Under the pieces are notes generated by a model, which was given only the letters and a program-made list of their open reading frames with translations, made no database searches and was not told where the DNA came from. Source: Rhodopseudomonas_A sp036404135 (GTDB lineage Bacteria > Pseudomonadota > Alphaproteobacteria > Rhizobiales > Xanthobacteraceae). Taken from it: a stretch of 64,000 nucleotides of DNA. The stretch spans positions 1 through 64,000 of the forward strand of contig NZ_DASWPE010000125.1 of assembly GCF_036404135.1 (NCBI RefSeq), read 5' to 3'. Below are positions 7,150 through 16,077 of this stretch, piece after piece. The position numbers were made by a program, and so were the translations under genes. Position 1 is the first letter of the stretch. Each line of letters begins with the position of its first letter.

Positions 7150-9936
7150 ATGTCGTCCAAGATCATGCCCATCGACCAGACCGCGCCGCGGGCTCCGCTC
7201 GCCGACGACACCGCGATCGACGAGGATGCCAGGCTGCGCGACGACATCCGGCTGCTCGGTCGCATCCTCGGCGACACAGTGCGCGACCAGGAGGGGGCGG
7301 CGGTGTTCGACGTGGTCGAGCGCATCCGGCAGACCTCGATCCGCTTTCACCGCGACAATGACAAGCCGGCGCGCCGCGAGCTGGAAGCCATCCTCAACGG
7401 GCTGTCGACGCCCGACACCGTGCGTATCGTCCGCGCCTTCAGCTACTTCTCGCATCTGGCCAACATCGCCGAGGACCAGAACAACATCCGGCAGTTGCGC
7501 GCGCAGAGCGGCAGTCCGCGGGCCGGCACCGTGGTCGGCACGTTGGCGCATGCCCATGCGGTCGGCATCAGCGCGCAGCAGCTCCGGCAGTTCTTCGCCC
7601 AGGCGCTGGTCAGCCCGGTATTGACCGCGCACCCGACCGAAGTCCGCCGCAAGAGCACGATGGACCGCGAGATGGAGGTCGCCGCCTTGCTCGACCGCCG
7701 CGAGCGGCTGCAGATGACCGCGGAAGAGATCGCGCAGCATGAGGAACAGTTGCGCCGCACCGTGCTGACGCTGTGGCAGACCAACATGCTGCGCCGGACC
7801 AAGCTCACCGTGCTCGACGAGGTCACCAACGGGCTGTCGTTCTACGGCTACAGCTTCCTGCGCGAGGTGCCGCGGCTGCACGGCGTGCTGGAGGATCGGC
7901 TCAATGACGACGACGGCAGCACCGAGGAACTGGCCTCGTTCCTGCGGATGGGAAGCTGGATCGGCGGCGACCGCGACGGCAACCCGTTCGTCACCGCCGA
8001 GGTGATGCGCGGCGCGTTGCGGCTGCAGAGCACCCAGGCGCTGCGCTTCTATCTCGAAGAGCTGCATGCGCTCGGCTCCGAACTGTCGATCGCGGCGCAT
8101 CTGGCCGACGTTTCCGACGACCTGCGGATACTGGCCGAGCGCTCGCCGGACACCTCGCCGCATCGCAGCGGCGAGCCCTATCGGCTGGCGGTGTCCGGGA
8201 TCTATGCGCGGCTCGCCGCCACCGCGCATCGATTGAAGTTCGACGACATCCGCACCCCGGTCGGCGCCGCAGATCCCTATAGCGATCCGCGGCAGTTCAA
8301 GGCCGACCTCGACGTGCTGCATCGCTCGCTGATCGCCAACCAGGCCGGCGTGATCGCGCGCGGCCGGCTGCGGCAATTGCGCCGCGCGGTGGATTGCTTC
8401 GGCTTCCACCTCGCCAGCCTCGACATGCGGCAGAATTCCGCGGTGCACGAGCGCACCATGACCGAGCTGATCGACGCCGCGCTGCCCGGCAAATCCTACA
8501 TGGCGATGAACGAGGCGGCGCGCATCGCGCTGCTCGCCGGCGAGTTGCGCTCGCGGCGGCCGCTGGCCTCGCCATTCGTGAAGTACGGCGAGGAGACCGT
8601 CGGCGAACTGGCGGTGTTCCGCGCCGCCGCCGAAGCCCACGCCAATTTCGGCCCCAGCGCGATTTCCCAATGCATCATCTCGATGTGCAAGGGCGTCTCC
8701 GACATGTTGGAGGTGGTGCTGCTGTTGAAGGAAGTGGGGCTGGTCGATCACGCCGGGCGCAGCGCCATCAACGTGGTGCCGCTGTTCGAGACCATCGAGG
8801 ATCTGCAGGCCGCCGCCAGCATCATGGATCAGCTGCTCGGGCTGCACGACTACCGCCGGCTGGTCGACAGCCGCGGCGGTGTCCAGGAAGTGATGCTCGG
8901 CTATTCCGACAGCAACAAGGACGGCGGCTTCGTCACCTCGGGCTGGGAGCTGTACAAGGCCGAGATCGAGCTGGTGAAGGTGTTCGAACATCACGGCGTG
9001 CGGCTGCGGCTGTTTCACGGCCGCGGCGGCTCGGTTGGCCGCGGCGGCGGCCCGAGCTACGACGCCATCCTGGCGCAGCCCGGCGGCGCGGTGAACGGCC
9101 AGATCCGCATCACCGAGCAGGGCGAGATCATCACCAGCAAATATTCCAACGCCGAGGTCGGCCGCAATAATCTGGAGATTCTCGCCGCGGCCACCTTGGA
9201 AGCCAGCCTGCTGATGCCGCGGCAGAGCGCGCCGCGCGCCGAATATCTCGACGCCATGGAGCAATTGTCGTCGTTCGCCTTCAAGGCCTATCGCGGCCTG
9301 GTTTACGAGACCGAAGGCTTCGAGGATTACTTCTGGTCCTCGACGGTGATCACCGAGATCGCCACGCTGAACATCGGCAGCCGCCCGGCGTCGCGCAAGA
9401 AGACCCACAAGATCGAGGATCTGCGCGCGATTCCCTGGGTGTTCTCATGGGCGCAATGCCGGCTGATGCTGCCGGGCTGGTACGGCTTCGGCAGCGCGGT
9501 CAAGGCCTTCGTCAAGGCGCATCCGCAGCACGGCATGAGCTTTCTGCAGGAGCTGTATCGCCAGTGGCCGTTCTTCCGCACGCTGTTGTCCAACATGGAC
9601 ATGGTGCTGGCGAAGAGTTCGATCGCGATCGCCTCGCGCTACGCCGAACTGGTGCCGGACGAACAGCTGCGCGACACCATCTTCGGCCGGATCCACGCCG
9701 AGTGGCACGACTCGATCCAGGCGCTGCTTGAGATCATGCAGCAGGACCGGCTGCTGCAGGGCAATCCGCGGCTGGAGCGCTCGATCCGCAACCGCTTTCC
9801 CTATCTCGACCCGCTCAACCACGTGCAGGTCGAGCTGTTGAAAGAACACCGCAGCCACGCCGTCGACGAGCAGGTGCTGCGCGGCATCCAGCTCACCATC
9901 AACGGCATCTCCGCCGGGCTGCGCAACAGCGGCTGA
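7150..9936 (+). CDS. ppc: Phosphoenolpyruvate carboxylase
   Basis: A 928-residue enzyme that carboxylates PEP with bicarbonate to give oxaloacetate, an anaplerotic step. The catalytic histidine motif TAHPTEVRRKS is near residue 158, GYSDSNKDGG near 583 and the glycine-rich FHGRGGSVGRGGG loop near 621; the C-terminus ends in NGISAGLRNSG as in other bacterial enzymes. The ATG at 7150 is preceded by CTGGAG at suitable spacing; the frame is open further upstream but without family similarity. It appears to be monocistronic, with a repeat-rich gap after it. Confidence 0.97.
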   Translation: MSSKIMPIDQTAPRAPLADDTAIDEDARLRDDIRLLGRILGDTVRDQEGAAVFDVVERIRQTSIRFHRDNDKPARRELEAILNGLSTPDTVRIVRAFSYFSHLANIAEDQNNIRQLRAQSGSPRAGTVVGTLAHAHAVGISAQQLRQFFAQALVSPVLTAHPTEVRRKSTMDREMEVAALLDRRERLQMTAEEIAQHEEQLRRTVLTLWQTNMLRRTKLTVLDEVTNGLSFYGYSFLREVPRLHGVLEDRLNDDDGSTEELASFLRMGSWIGGDRDGNPFVTAEVMRGALRLQSTQALRFYLEELHALGSELSIAAHLADVSDDLRILAERSPDTSPHRSGEPYRLAVSGIYARLAATAHRLKFDDIRTPVGAADPYSDPRQFKADLDVLHRSLIANQAGVIARGRLRQLRRAVDCFGFHLASLDMRQNSAVHERTMTELIDAALPGKSYMAMNEAARIALLAGELRSRRPLASPFVKYGEETVGELAVFRAAAEAHANFGPSAISQCIISMCKGVSDMLEVVLLLKEVGLVDHAGRSAINVVPLFETIEDLQAAASIMDQLLGLHDYRRLVDSRGGVQEVMLGYSDSNKDGGFVTSGWELYKAEIELVKVFEHHGVRLRLFHGRGGSVGRGGGPSYDAILAQPGGAVNGQIRITEQGEIITSKYSNAEVGRNNLEILAAATLEASLLMPRQSAPRAEYLDAMEQLSSFAFKAYRGLVYETEGFEDYFWSSTVITEIATLNIGSRPASRKKTHKIEDLRAIPWVFSWAQCRLMLPGWYGFGSAVKAFVKAHPQHGMSFLQELYRQWPFFRTLLSNMDMVLAKSSIAIASRYAELVPDEQLRDTIFGRIHAEWHDSIQALLEIMQQDRLLQGNPRLERSIRNRFPYLDPLNHVQVELLKEHRSHAVDEQVLRGIQLTINGISAGLRNSG

Positions 9937-10483
9937 GCCGCGCTGGCGTCGGTTGATTTGTTAGGAGCGATGCGGCATCGCACCCTCGCCCGCTTGCGGG
10001 GAGAGGGTGGCGAGACAAGCGAAAGCTTGTCGCGCCGGGTGAGGGGGCGCCGCGTGATGCCGAGGCGCCCCCTCACCCGATCCGGCTACGCTAACGCTGC
10101 GCCGGATCGACCTCTCCCCGCAAGCGGGGAGAGGTGAGAGCCTGAACGAACAGTAGTTAGCGTCGCTGCGCAAACTTCTCTCAGCGCTGATCCGGTCTTA
10201 CCTCACCCCGTTACAGTTAGCTAGCGTACTCCCGTAGGGCTTGCCGTGTTCTTCGGCGCGCTGCACATTTTTGGTGCAGCTGATATGTGGCGATCAAACT
10301 TTAGTCAGGATGGCTGCCGCCGGTCCAACGACGCTATGGATCAATTCCGAGGCCAAAGCCCGATCCCGATCGCCTGCAGCGCTTGCCCTGCAACTGTCGC
10401 TGCGAAGGGTTTGGATGTCGGGCCAGCCTCGCCATGCATCGTCGTTTGCAACCATCGATCTTTGTCGAGAAGGAACGCTGCTG
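9937..10483. other. Repeat-bearing intergenic gap after ppc
   Basis: About 547 bp with no convincing gene. The first third is the family B repeat. The rest (about 10140-10480) has open frames without start sites or recognisable content and probably carries the promoter of the next gene. Confidence 0.5.
9981..10138. repeat. Dispersed palindromic repeat, family B, copy 1
   Basis: Outer inverted repeats (CCCGCTTGCGGGGAGAGG at left, CCTCTCCCCGCAAGCGGGG at right) enclose an inner pair, GTGAGGGGGCGCC and GGCGCCCCCTCACCC. The same architecture recurs at 19.9-20.1 kb, and a decayed version at 11.8-12.0 kb. All copies are intergenic. The element could fold into a long two-armed hairpin in RNA or single-stranded DNA. 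Confidence 0.8.
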
Positions 10484-11719
10484 ATGATATTTCTGCTCAC
10501 GCATTACTGGATGTGGCTGGCAGCCGCCCTTGTCGCCGGCGCGCTCACTCCGCTGTTGGCGAATCGGTTTGGCTGGGCCGCGGATTTGCCGGACTACTGG
10601 ATCAAGCGGGTCGGCGTCGTGCTGGCGATTCCGCTGCTGCTGATCGCCGCGCAACTGATCAGCGGCAAGGCGGAAATCCTGCTTGAAGCCGGCTTTGCCG
10701 CGGTGGTCGCCTATATCATCGGCGGCCTGGCCGGCGCCACGGTGCAGTTGCTGCCGGGGCGCTACGAAGGCTGGTGGGTCGGGCTGTTCGCGACCGGCCT
10801 GATCTGGGCGGTGTTTGCGATCGTGGCCTTGCCAGGCCTCGACAAGGATTTGCGCGAGCGCGTCGCCGCGGCGGTGGAGACCGCGGGCGGCGATCCGCTC
10901 AACGTCGACCTCGCCGGCCGCGACGTGCTGCTGCCGGGCGATATCGACGCCGCCCAGCGCGGCGACCTTATCAAGCAGCTCCGCGCGGTGCCCGGCGTGC
11001 GGTTGGTGTCCGACGTCGACGATCTCTCAGGCCCGGCGCTGGCGGCCAAGACCGTCGCCAAATTGAACGCGGAGGCCAAGGCTGCGGAAGCCGCGGCGCA
11101 ACAGGCCGCCGCCAAGGCCGCGGCTGAAGTCGCCGCCAAAGAAGCCGCCGCCAAGGAAGCGGCCGCGCATCAGGCGATGACCAAGGCGGCGCAGCGCGAA
11201 GCCGCCGCCAAGGAAGCCGCGGCCAAGGAGGCTGCTGCCAAGGAAGCGGCCGCCAAGGCCGAGGCCGAGGCGGCTGCCGCGAAGGCGGCGGAGCCCCCGG
11301 CGCATCAGCACCTCGCCAATGCCGACAGCGCAGCGACGCCGGCGAAACAGCCCGACGCCGCGGTCGGCGCCAAGACCGCCGCGTTGCTCGACGCCAAGGC
11401 CTGCCAGGAGAAAGTCGCAGCGGTGGCCGCCGAAGACAAGATCAGCTTCGAGCCGAAGAGCGCCGAATTGAGCAAGGCGTCGCTGCCGGCGCTGGCCAAG
11501 CTCGGCTCGGCGATCACGCTGTGCCAGCCGGTGCAGATCGAGGTCGCCGGTCCGTTCGAGGGCGGCGGCAAGAAGGCTTTGAGGCTGTCGCAGAAGCGCG
11601 CTGAAGCCGTGGTCGCGGGCCTGAGCAAGCTCGGCATCGGCGCCGCGAAGCTGACCGCGGTCGGCGCCGCCAAGCCGGCCGACGGCAAGAGCCGCTCGCT
11701 CGAGTTGGTGGTGAAGTAA
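10484..11719 (+). CDS. Membrane-anchored protein with EAAAK-repeat helix and OmpA-like C-terminus
   Basis: A 411-residue envelope protein. Residues 1-120 hold about four hydrophobic segments (for example VVLAIPLLLIAAQLI and GLFATGLIWAVFAIVALPG). Residues 120-190 look BON-like (DLIKQLRAVPGVRLVSDVDD). An Ala/Lys/Glu-rich region follows (about 195-270) with four uninterrupted EAAAK units, predicted to form one long rigid helix. The C-terminal 120 residues (ISFEPKSAELSKASLPALAKL, RLSQKRAEAVVAGL) resemble an OmpA/MotB peptidoglycan-binding fold. AAGGA lies 9 bases before the chosen ATG. A role bridging inner membrane and cell wall is inferred from this layout only. Confidence 0.75.
   Translation: MIFLLTHYWMWLAAALVAGALTPLLANRFGWAADLPDYWIKRVGVVLAIPLLLIAAQLISGKAEILLEAGFAAVVAYIIGGLAGATVQLLPGRYEGWWVGLFATGLIWAVFAIVALPGLDKDLRERVAAAVETAGGDPLNVDLAGRDVLLPGDIDAAQRGDLIKQLRAVPGVRLVSDVDDLSGPALAAKTVAKLNAEAKAAEAAAQQAAAKAAAEVAAKEAAAKEAAAHQAMTKAAQREAAAKEAAAKEAAAKEAAAKAEAEAAAAKAAEPPAHQHLANADSAATPAKQPDAAVGAKTAALLDAKACQEKVAAVAAEDKISFEPKSAELSKASLPALAKLGSAITLCQPVQIEVAGPFEGGGKKALRLSQKRAEAVVAGLSKLGIGAAKLTAVGAAKPADGKSRSLELVVK
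11198..11257 (+). repeat. In-frame tandem 15-bp repeats coding for EAAAK x4
   Basis: Four consecutive 15-bp units related to GAAGCCGCCGCCAAG encode EAAAK. Imperfect units extend the array from about 11126 to 11275. Third-position differences between units suggest an old array or selection on the peptide rather than very recent slippage. Confidence 0.9.
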
Positions 11720-11768
11720 CGACGACGCCCGTCGGCGTTTGCGGACGGGCTTCGTTGTCATGTTCAAG

Positions 11769-11796
11769 GCGCGCGCCGAAACCGGCGCGCGCTTTC
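11769..11796 (+). terminator. Intrinsic terminator of the EAAAK/OmpA-like gene
   Basis: A perfect 10-bp stem, GCGCGCGCCG paired with CGGCGCGCGC around an AAAC loop, is followed by TTTCTCGTTT. It lies about 50 bp after the stop codon. A weaker GCCCGTC/GACGGGC hairpin precedes it at 11727-11750. Confidence 0.75.
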
Positions 11797-11835
11797 TCGT
11801 TTGCAAGGCATAGTTCAGAGTGGCGCGGCATCTTT

Positions 11836-12005
11836 CCCTCTCCCCGCAGGCGGCAGGGCAATCGCAGATGATGTCGGAGAGCGTTCAGAGTGTAGCTCTG
11901 GTCGTGAAGTAGCCTCTGCATGTCAACGGGTCGTGCTCGATCGCTGCCATGCGTTGCTAAGCTGACATCATTATATGCGATCGCCCTGCCGCTTGCGGGG
12001 AGGGG
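11836..12005. repeat. Decayed family B repeat with long inverted ends
   Basis: CCCTCTCCCCGCAGGCGGCA at 11836 and its near-perfect inverse ending in CTTGCGGGGAGGGG at 12005 flank about 110 bp of unrelated sequence. The ends match the outer arms of the intact family B copies. The inner arm pair has been lost or replaced. This fills most of the gap between the EAAAK gene and the thiolase-fold gene; nothing else is seen there. Confidence 0.65.
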
Positions 12006-12093
12006 TTAAGTCAGTGCTCGCGACGGGCGTCCGGTCGATTTTTCCGGTTTCGTTGCTACTTCAGCGACACGTCGTACCGTATCAGCGCCGCAC

Positions 12094-13233
12094 TCACGTC
12101 TCGTTGGTGAAGATCACCGTGCCGGAGGCCGCGAACATGCCGCCGACCCCGTGGCACACCGAGATCTTCGCCTCCGCCACCTGCGCCGGCGCGGTGCCGC
12201 GCATCTGCCGCACGCTCTCCTGCAGCGCGTACATGCCGTACATCCCGGAATGCATGTAGCTCAAGCCGCCGCCATTGGTGTTCAGCGGCAGCCGGCCGCC
12301 GGGGCGGGTGTGGCCCTCGGCGACGAACGGTCCGGTGTCTTCGTGCGGCATGAAGCCGAGATCGCCGAGCCCGTACAGCGGCAGATGCGCGAAGGCGTCG
12401 TAGATCATCAGGTGATCGACGTCGCTGTGGGTGATGCCGGCCTCGCGGAACGCCAGCGGCCCGGCGGTGCGGAACGCACGCGAACTGTCGAAGCTCTGCA
12501 TCTGGCTAACCATCGGCGTCTCGACGCTCTCGCCGGTGCCGAGCACATAGACCGGCTTGTGCGGAAAATCGCGGGCTCGCTCCGCCGAAGTCAGGATCAG
12601 CGCGCCGCCGCCGTCGGTGACCAGGCAGCATTGCAACAGCCGCAGCGGATAGGCGATCATCCTGGAATTGAGCACGTCGTCGACGGTGATCGGCGCCTGC
12701 ATCGTGGCGCGCGGATTGAGTGCCGCCCATTCGCGCTGCGCCACCGCGACCATTGCCAATTGCTCGTCGGTGATGCCGTGGGTCTTCATGTAGCGCAAAA
12801 CCGGAATCGGAAACATGCTGGGCGGCCCGACCACGCCGAACGGCGCTTCGAACTGGCCGTTGAGGCTGTCCGGGGCAGTGAAGCGCGGCAATTTGCCGAT
12901 CATCGACTTGCCGCTTTCAGCGTGGGTGATCAGCACGGTCGTGCACAGCCCGGCCTCGATCGCGGCCGCGGCGTGGCGGACATGCAGCATGAACGAACAG
13001 CCGCCGACCGAGGTGCCGTCGACCCAAGTCGGGGTGATGCCGAGATAATGCGCGATCTGCTGCGGCGTCTCCACCGCGGTGGCGATGCCGTCGATGTCGG
13101 ATAGTTTCAATCCGCAATCCGCCAGCGCGTTGAGCGCGGCGTCGGCGTGCAACTGGATCTGCGACATCTCGGGGATGACGCCGAGCCTTGTGGTTTCCGC
13201 GGCGCCGACCACGGCGACTGCATTCTGGCGCAT
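12094..13233 (-). CDS. Thiolase-fold protein (SCP-x/Ltp2-like)
   Basis: A 379-residue thiolase-superfamily protein of the lipid-transfer/SCP-x-like branch. Where true thiolases have Cys in the NNNCATGSSAL-type motif, this protein reads DGTSVGGCSFM, so by my alignment the nucleophile position is Ser. The C-terminal half keeps MIYDAF, NTNGGGLSYMH and CHGVGG. It starts 4 bp after the stop of a DUF35 gene. Thiolase-fold/DUF35 pairs are known to include acyl-CoA retro-aldolases of steroid side-chain catabolism, so this may be an aldolase rather than a thiolase. Substrate unknown; cytosolic. Confidence 0.85.
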   Translation of the reverse strand: MRQNAVAVVGAAETTRLGVIPEMSQIQLHADAALNALADCGLKLSDIDGIATAVETPQQIAHYLGITPTWVDGTSVGGCSFMLHVRHAAAAIEAGLCTTVLITHAESGKSMIGKLPRFTAPDSLNGQFEAPFGVVGPPSMFPIPVLRYMKTHGITDEQLAMVAVAQREWAALNPRATMQAPITVDDVLNSRMIAYPLRLLQCCLVTDGGGALILTSAERARDFPHKPVYVLGTGESVETPMVSQMQSFDSSRAFRTAGPLAFREAGITHSDVDHLMIYDAFAHLPLYGLGDLGFMPHEDTGPFVAEGHTRPGGRLPLNTNGGGLSYMHSGMYGMYALQESVRQMRGTAPAQVAEAKISVCHGVGGMFAASGTVIFTNET

Positions 13234-13237
13234 GTCG

Positions 13238-13651
13238 CTACCCCTTCGCCGGACGGAACTGGGGCAGCGTGATGGCGTCGTCGAGCGGCTCGAAGGCGAG
13301 TTCGAGCGTCATGTCGAGTTCGAGCGCCTCAGGGGTTTGCGGGCAATCGAGGATGTTGCTCATCATCCGCGGCCCTTCGGCGAGTTCAACCACGGCGATG
13401 GCGTAAGGCGCGGTGAAGCCGGGCGCTGCGGGGCGATGATTGATGACGTAACTATACAGCGTGGCGCGGCCCGACGCCTTGAACACGGTGACGTAGCGGC
13501 AGGCGCAGCGCGGACAGAACGGGCGCGGCGGGAAATATACATGCGCGCAGGCGTCGCAGCGTTGCAATCGCAATTCGCCGACCCGGGTGCCATCCCAGAA
13601 GTGCTGGGTTTCCGGCGTTGGTTTCGGCCGCGCGCGCGAAGGCTCTGCCAT
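13238..13651 (-). CDS. DUF35 Zn-ribbon/OB-fold protein
   Basis: A 137-residue two-domain protein. A rubredoxin-like zinc ribbon carries CDAC and, after PPRPF, CPRC. It is followed by an OB-fold (ATLYSYVINHRPAAPGFTAPYAIAVVEL). DUF35 proteins form complexes with thiolase-fold enzymes and may present acyl-CoA. The ATG at 13649-13651 (MAEPSRARP) is preferred because conserved sequence begins just after it; an in-frame start further upstream is possible. It is the first gene of a two-gene operon with the thiolase-fold protein. Confidence 0.85.
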   Translation of the reverse strand: MAEPSRARPKPTPETQHFWDGTRVGELRLQRCDACAHVYFPPRPFCPRCACRYVTVFKASGRATLYSYVINHRPAAPGFTAPYAIAVVELAEGPRMMSNILDCPQTPEALELDMTLELAFEPLDDAITLPQFRPAKG

Positions 13652-14046
13652 GGTTGTGCTCGCTCCCTTGATCGTCGGCGGGTTTGCTCCCGTCGTTGCC
13701 ATCTTGATGCGACATCGATTGGTCAGCGTCAACGCCCTGCGCCGCATCGCGGGTTCCCACTGAGCGGGGGCGCCGCACGGCCGGTTGATATTCCGCCCCT
13801 GCGGGCATTGCGAAGACGACTTGGTCCTGGGCCGCGGCGTTCGACGCGGTCGATAAGCGCGGGCGTAATCGATCGATTAGAAATTTCGTTGCACGGCATG
13901 CACGCCTTCCGAAGTTGGCGCGCATAGCAGCGTCGCGCAGACAATTCGTGCAATTGCGCGCGGCTTGATCTGGAAATCGTCGCTCGCATCGGCGATACCA
14001 GCGAAAGCACACGTTCGATCGCGCTCTTTCATCAGCGGATAGGCCC
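13652..14046. other. Divergent intergenic region
   Basis: About 395 bp between the divergently transcribed DUF35/thiolase pair and the amidase operon. It should hold promoters for both. No gene with a start site and recognisable content was found, and no operator was identified with confidence. Confidence 0.5.
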
Positions 14047-15396
14047 ATGTCCAAGCTTCCGACCCTCGCCGCGCTCGCGGCCGATCTCGACGCCGGCCGT
14101 AGCAGCGCCCGCAAGCTGGTCGACCAATGTCTTGCCGCGATTGCCGACCCGCAGGGCGAGGGCGCAAGAGCCTTCATTCATGTGGACGCTGAGGCGGCGA
14201 TCGCCGCGGCGGAGGCGATGGACGGCTTGCGCAAAGCCAACGCCGCGCCGTCGCGCTTTGCCGGCATCCCGGTCTCGATCAAGGACCTGTTCGACATCAA
14301 GGGCGAGGTCACCCGCGCCGGGTCCCGCGCGCTCGACGACAATCCGCCGGCGGAGGCCGACGCGCCGGCGGTCGCCCGGCTGCGCCGCGCCGGCTTCGTG
14401 GTGATCGGCCGCAGCAACATGACCGAATTCGCCTATTCGGGAATCGGCATCAACCCGCATTACGGCACGCCGAAGAGCATTTGGCAGCGCGAGGTCGGTC
14501 ACGTGCCGGGGGGCTCGTCGTCCGGCGCCGCGGTCTCGGTCGCCGACGGCATGGCGCATGGCGCGCTCGGCACCGACACCGGCGGCTCGTGCCGGATTCC
14601 GGCGGCGTTCAACGGCCTGGTCGGCTTCAAGCCGACGCAAGCCCGGGTGCCGCGCGACGGCGCGGTGCCGCTGTCGCCGACGCTGGACAGCATCGGCCCG
14701 TTGGCGCGCAGCGTTCAGTGCTGCGCCACGCTCGACGCCGTGCTGGCGGATCAGCCGGTGACCGAACTGCAGCCGCGGCCGCTGCGCGGCATGCGGCTGG
14801 CGGTGCCGACCACGGTGGCGCTCGACGAACTCGACGACGCGGTGGCGCAGGCGTTCGAGCGCGCGCTCGCAACCTTGTCGCGCGCCGGCGCCCTGATCGA
14901 GCGGATCGCGGTGCCGGAATTTCTCGACGTCGCGCCGATGAGTGCCAAGGGCGGCTTCTCCGCCGCCGAAAGCTATGCCTGGCACCGCTTTCTGATCGTC
15001 GCCCATGGCGACGTCTATGATCCGCGGGTGCGCGACCGCATCGTGCGCGGCGAGACGCAGAGCGCCGCCGATTATGTCGACCTGATCAACGCGCGCAAAT
15101 CGCTGGTGGCGCGCGCCCGGCTGCGGCTGTCGCCGTTTGACGCGATCGTGCTGCCGACCACCGCCAATACGCCGCCGAAGATCGCCGATCTCGCCGACGA
15201 CAAGGCGTTCACCAAGGCCAATCTGCTGGCGCTGCGCAACTGCACGCTGATCAACATGATCGACGGCTGTGCGATCTCGCTGCCGTGCCATCGCGACGGC
15301 GAGGTGCCGGTCGGGCTGATGCTGGCGGCCCCGGGCGGCGCCGATCGGCGGATCTTTGAACTCGCGGCAGGAATGGAAAGCATGATTCGTGATTGA
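14047..15396 (+). CDS. Amidase signature family hydrolase
   Basis: A 449-residue amidase of the GatA/AtzF-like family, hydrolysing a carboxamide or ureide. The Ser-cisSer-Lys triad is visible: Lys79 in SIKDLFD, the GGSSSG serines around 157, and nucleophile Ser181 in GTDTGGSCRIP. Full family length. It is the first gene of an operon: the next gene starts at a GTG overlapping its last codons by 8 bp. Without GatB/GatC neighbours it is not the tRNA amidotransferase subunit. The DUF2848 partner suggests a catabolic amide substrate, which cannot be named. Confidence 0.9.
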   Translation: MSKLPTLAALAADLDAGRSSARKLVDQCLAAIADPQGEGARAFIHVDAEAAIAAAEAMDGLRKANAAPSRFAGIPVSIKDLFDIKGEVTRAGSRALDDNPPAEADAPAVARLRRAGFVVIGRSNMTEFAYSGIGINPHYGTPKSIWQREVGHVPGGSSSGAAVSVADGMAHGALGTDTGGSCRIPAAFNGLVGFKPTQARVPRDGAVPLSPTLDSIGPLARSVQCCATLDAVLADQPVTELQPRPLRGMRLAVPTTVALDELDDAVAQAFERALATLSRAGALIERIAVPEFLDVAPMSAKGGFSAAESYAWHRFLIVAHGDVYDPRVRDRIVRGETQSAADYVDLINARKSLVARARLRLSPFDAIVLPTTANTPPKIADLADDKAFTKANLLALRNCTLINMIDGCAISLPCHRDGEVPVGLMLAAPGGADRRIFELAAGMESMIRD

Positions 15397-16075
15397 CATC
15401 GCATTCACTTTGACGACCAAGGACGGCGCGACAGCGCTGACATTGCCGATCCGGCAGACGGTGATCGCCGGATGGACCGGGCGCGATCCGGTGGCCCGCG
15501 ACAAGCACATCGCCGAACTGGAAGCGATCGGCATCGCGCGGCCGGCCTCGACGCCGATCTATTACCGGGTGTCGGCGCGGCGGCTGACCACCGCGGACCG
15601 CATCGAATGCAGCGGCCGGCATTCCAGCGGGGAGGTGGAGTTCGTGCTGATCGGCGCGCAGGGCCGCACCCTGCTCGGGGTCGGCTCCGACCACACCGAC
15701 CGCAAGGTCGAGACCTACAACATCACCGTCTCGAAGCAGATGTGCGACAAGCCGCTGGCGCCGCAATTGTGGGATTTCGCCGAGGTGGCGGATCACTGGG
15801 ACGCCATCATCCTGCGTTCCTTCGCCACCATCGACGGCAAGCGCGTGCTGTATCAGGAGGGCACGGTCGACGCCATGCTGCCGGCGGCCGAACTGATTTC
15901 GCGGGGTTTCGGCGATGGCGGCCTGCCGGACGGCTGCGCGATGTTCGGCGGCACCTTCGCCGCCAAGGGCGGCATCCGGCCCGCGGCGCGGTTCGACTAT
16001 GAGATCGAGGATCCGGTACTCAAGCGCGTGATCCGCCACGGCTACGACGTGGCGGTGCTGCCCGTGGTCGGCTGA
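15389..16075 (+). CDS. DUF2848 family protein
   Basis: A 228-residue protein recognised as DUF2848 from IAGWTGRD near the N-terminus, STPIYYRVSARRLT, SSGEVEFVLIG, VGSDHTDRKVE and WDFAEVADHWDAIILRS. The fold is thought to be related to fumarylacetoacetase-like hydrolases, but no reaction is established. It starts at GTG 15389, inside the end of the amidase gene, which indicates translational coupling. DUF2848 genes often neighbour amidases, so it may process the amidase product. Confidence 0.85.
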   Translation: MIDIAFTLTTKDGATALTLPIRQTVIAGWTGRDPVARDKHIAELEAIGIARPASTPIYYRVSARRLTTADRIECSGRHSSGEVEFVLIGAQGRTLLGVGSDHTDRKVETYNITVSKQMCDKPLAPQLWDFAEVADHWDAIILRSFATIDGKRVLYQEGTVDAMLPAAELISRGFGDGGLPDGCAMFGGTFAAKGGIRPAARFDYEIEDPVLKRVIRHGYDVAVLPVVG

Positions 16076-16077
16076 CG

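Noticed and set aside
6913..9408. 831-codon open frame antisense to PEP carboxylase
   Set aside because: It mirrors the ppc gene, is His/Gln/Arg-rich with no domain, and is explained by the GC-rich codon use of ppc.
11126..11275. Regular 15-bp units that could look like a CRISPR-type or satellite array
   Set aside because: The units are in frame within a good gene, have no spacers, and encode EAAAK.
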